From NCBI GenBank assembly GCA_025201365.1, contig JAIXMF010000014.1:248001-312000 (forward strand): DNA of 64,000 nt, written 5' to 3'. The position numbers were made by a program, and so were the translations under genes. The notes beneath the pieces are model-generated. The model was not told the DNA's origin. It saw only the letters and a program-made list of their open reading frames with translations, and ran no database searches. The DNA comes from Syncephalis plumigaleata. Lineage: Eukaryota; Zoopagomycota; Zoopagomycetes; Zoopagales; Piptocephalidaceae. Shown here piece by piece: positions 63,746-64,000 of this stretch (within the stretch, counting starts at the first letter, position 1; the number at the start of each line of letters is the position of its first letter).

Positions 63746-64000
63746 GAGGCCAGCTTCATCTCTAACACGTTAGAATCGATAGCCAATCTTATTCTATTGT
63801 ACATAGTCAGGTTAGCAGTAGACGGATAGCGATCATTAGTCCACTTACCCAGAACTTGCAATTAGCTTGATGTGGTGGTGGTATCGGCTTTACTTGATTA
63901 TCAAGGTTCTGATAGAGCGGTGCACTAATGCTATACACCGGCCAATCCTCGAGTTGCGTCATGAATTCCTTGTCCTTTGAGGGCACCTCAGTCGAAGGAC
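63746..64000 (-). CDS. partial hypothetical protein at the right edge
   Basis: The minus strand at 63850-64000 reads TEVPSKDKEFMTQLEDWPVY then SISAPLYQNLDNQVKPIPPP and HQANCKFW, followed by a GTAAGTGG donor. A downstream piece reads IRLAIDSNVLEMKLASIQ and stops near 63746, but the acceptor phase does not match simply; the in-phase alternative ends NKIGYRF. The gene continues beyond the window. Pro-rich and soluble in appearance; no family recognised. Confidence 0.45.

Overview
This is a nuclear window from a compact, intron-rich, AT-rich eukaryote, most likely an early-diverging fungus. The inference rests on fungal gene types (a RIB1-type GTP cyclohydrolase II, a Rvs167/Hob1-type BAR-SH3 protein, Pst2/Ycp4 flavodoxins, SOF1, NOC2, PEX14) sitting beside genes that most Dikarya lack or keep rarely (VWA8, an ERCC8/CSA-like protein, an ASH-domain centrosomal-type protein, a Snapin-like BLOC-1 subunit). 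Introns are mostly 50-65 nt with GTAAGT-like donors. Neighbouring genes are often under 300 bp apart. I see no rRNA, tRNA, CRISPR array or retroelement. The species assignment is inference; no phylogeny was run.

Layout. 0-10.4 kb: a small unknown gene, a broken signal-peptide ORF, BAR-SH3 protein, GTP cyclohydrolase II, TIM14/PAM18, RLP24 and eIF3d. 10.4-15.5 kb: a spacer, then a large disordered protein with two ASH-like domains. 16-18.4 kb: a tandem pair of Pst2-type quinone reductases, with a third copy at 27.8 kb. 18.6-29.8 kb: a multi-pass receptor-like protein, Snapin-like gene, MCM4, a Pus9/Rib2-type pseudouridine synthase and SAR1. 30.7-42 kb: 7TM family copy A, a 2 kb gene-poor spacer, an ABC-transporter 3' fragment, TTC1-like, G-patch/zinc-finger protein, LSM1, SPO11 and 7TM copy B. 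42-58 kb: ERCC8, NOC2, SOF1/DCAF13, PEX14 and VWA8. 58-63 kb: 7TM copies C, D and E in tandem. The right edge holds two short unassigned genes.

The most striking content is the five-member family of seven-membrane-segment proteins (A-E). All five share one intron at the same codon and phase, a WGIP/GIP-H-P-GE N-terminal motif, and a cysteine pair placed like the TM3-ECL2 disulphide of rhodopsin-class GPCRs. I do not recognise the family. It looks like a lineage-specific receptor expansion.

Themes. Ribosome biogenesis and translation genes are frequent (RLP24, eIF3d, NOC2, SOF1), with NOC2/SOF1 sharing one divergent promoter. Genome maintenance and meiosis are represented by MCM4, ERCC8 and SPO11. 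At least two short TIR elements (MITE-like), sharing end and internal motifs, lie in spacers. A technical caution applies to the whole window: many conserved genes carry net one-base losses, often in homopolymers, so apparent frameshifts are more likely consensus errors than real pseudogenization.
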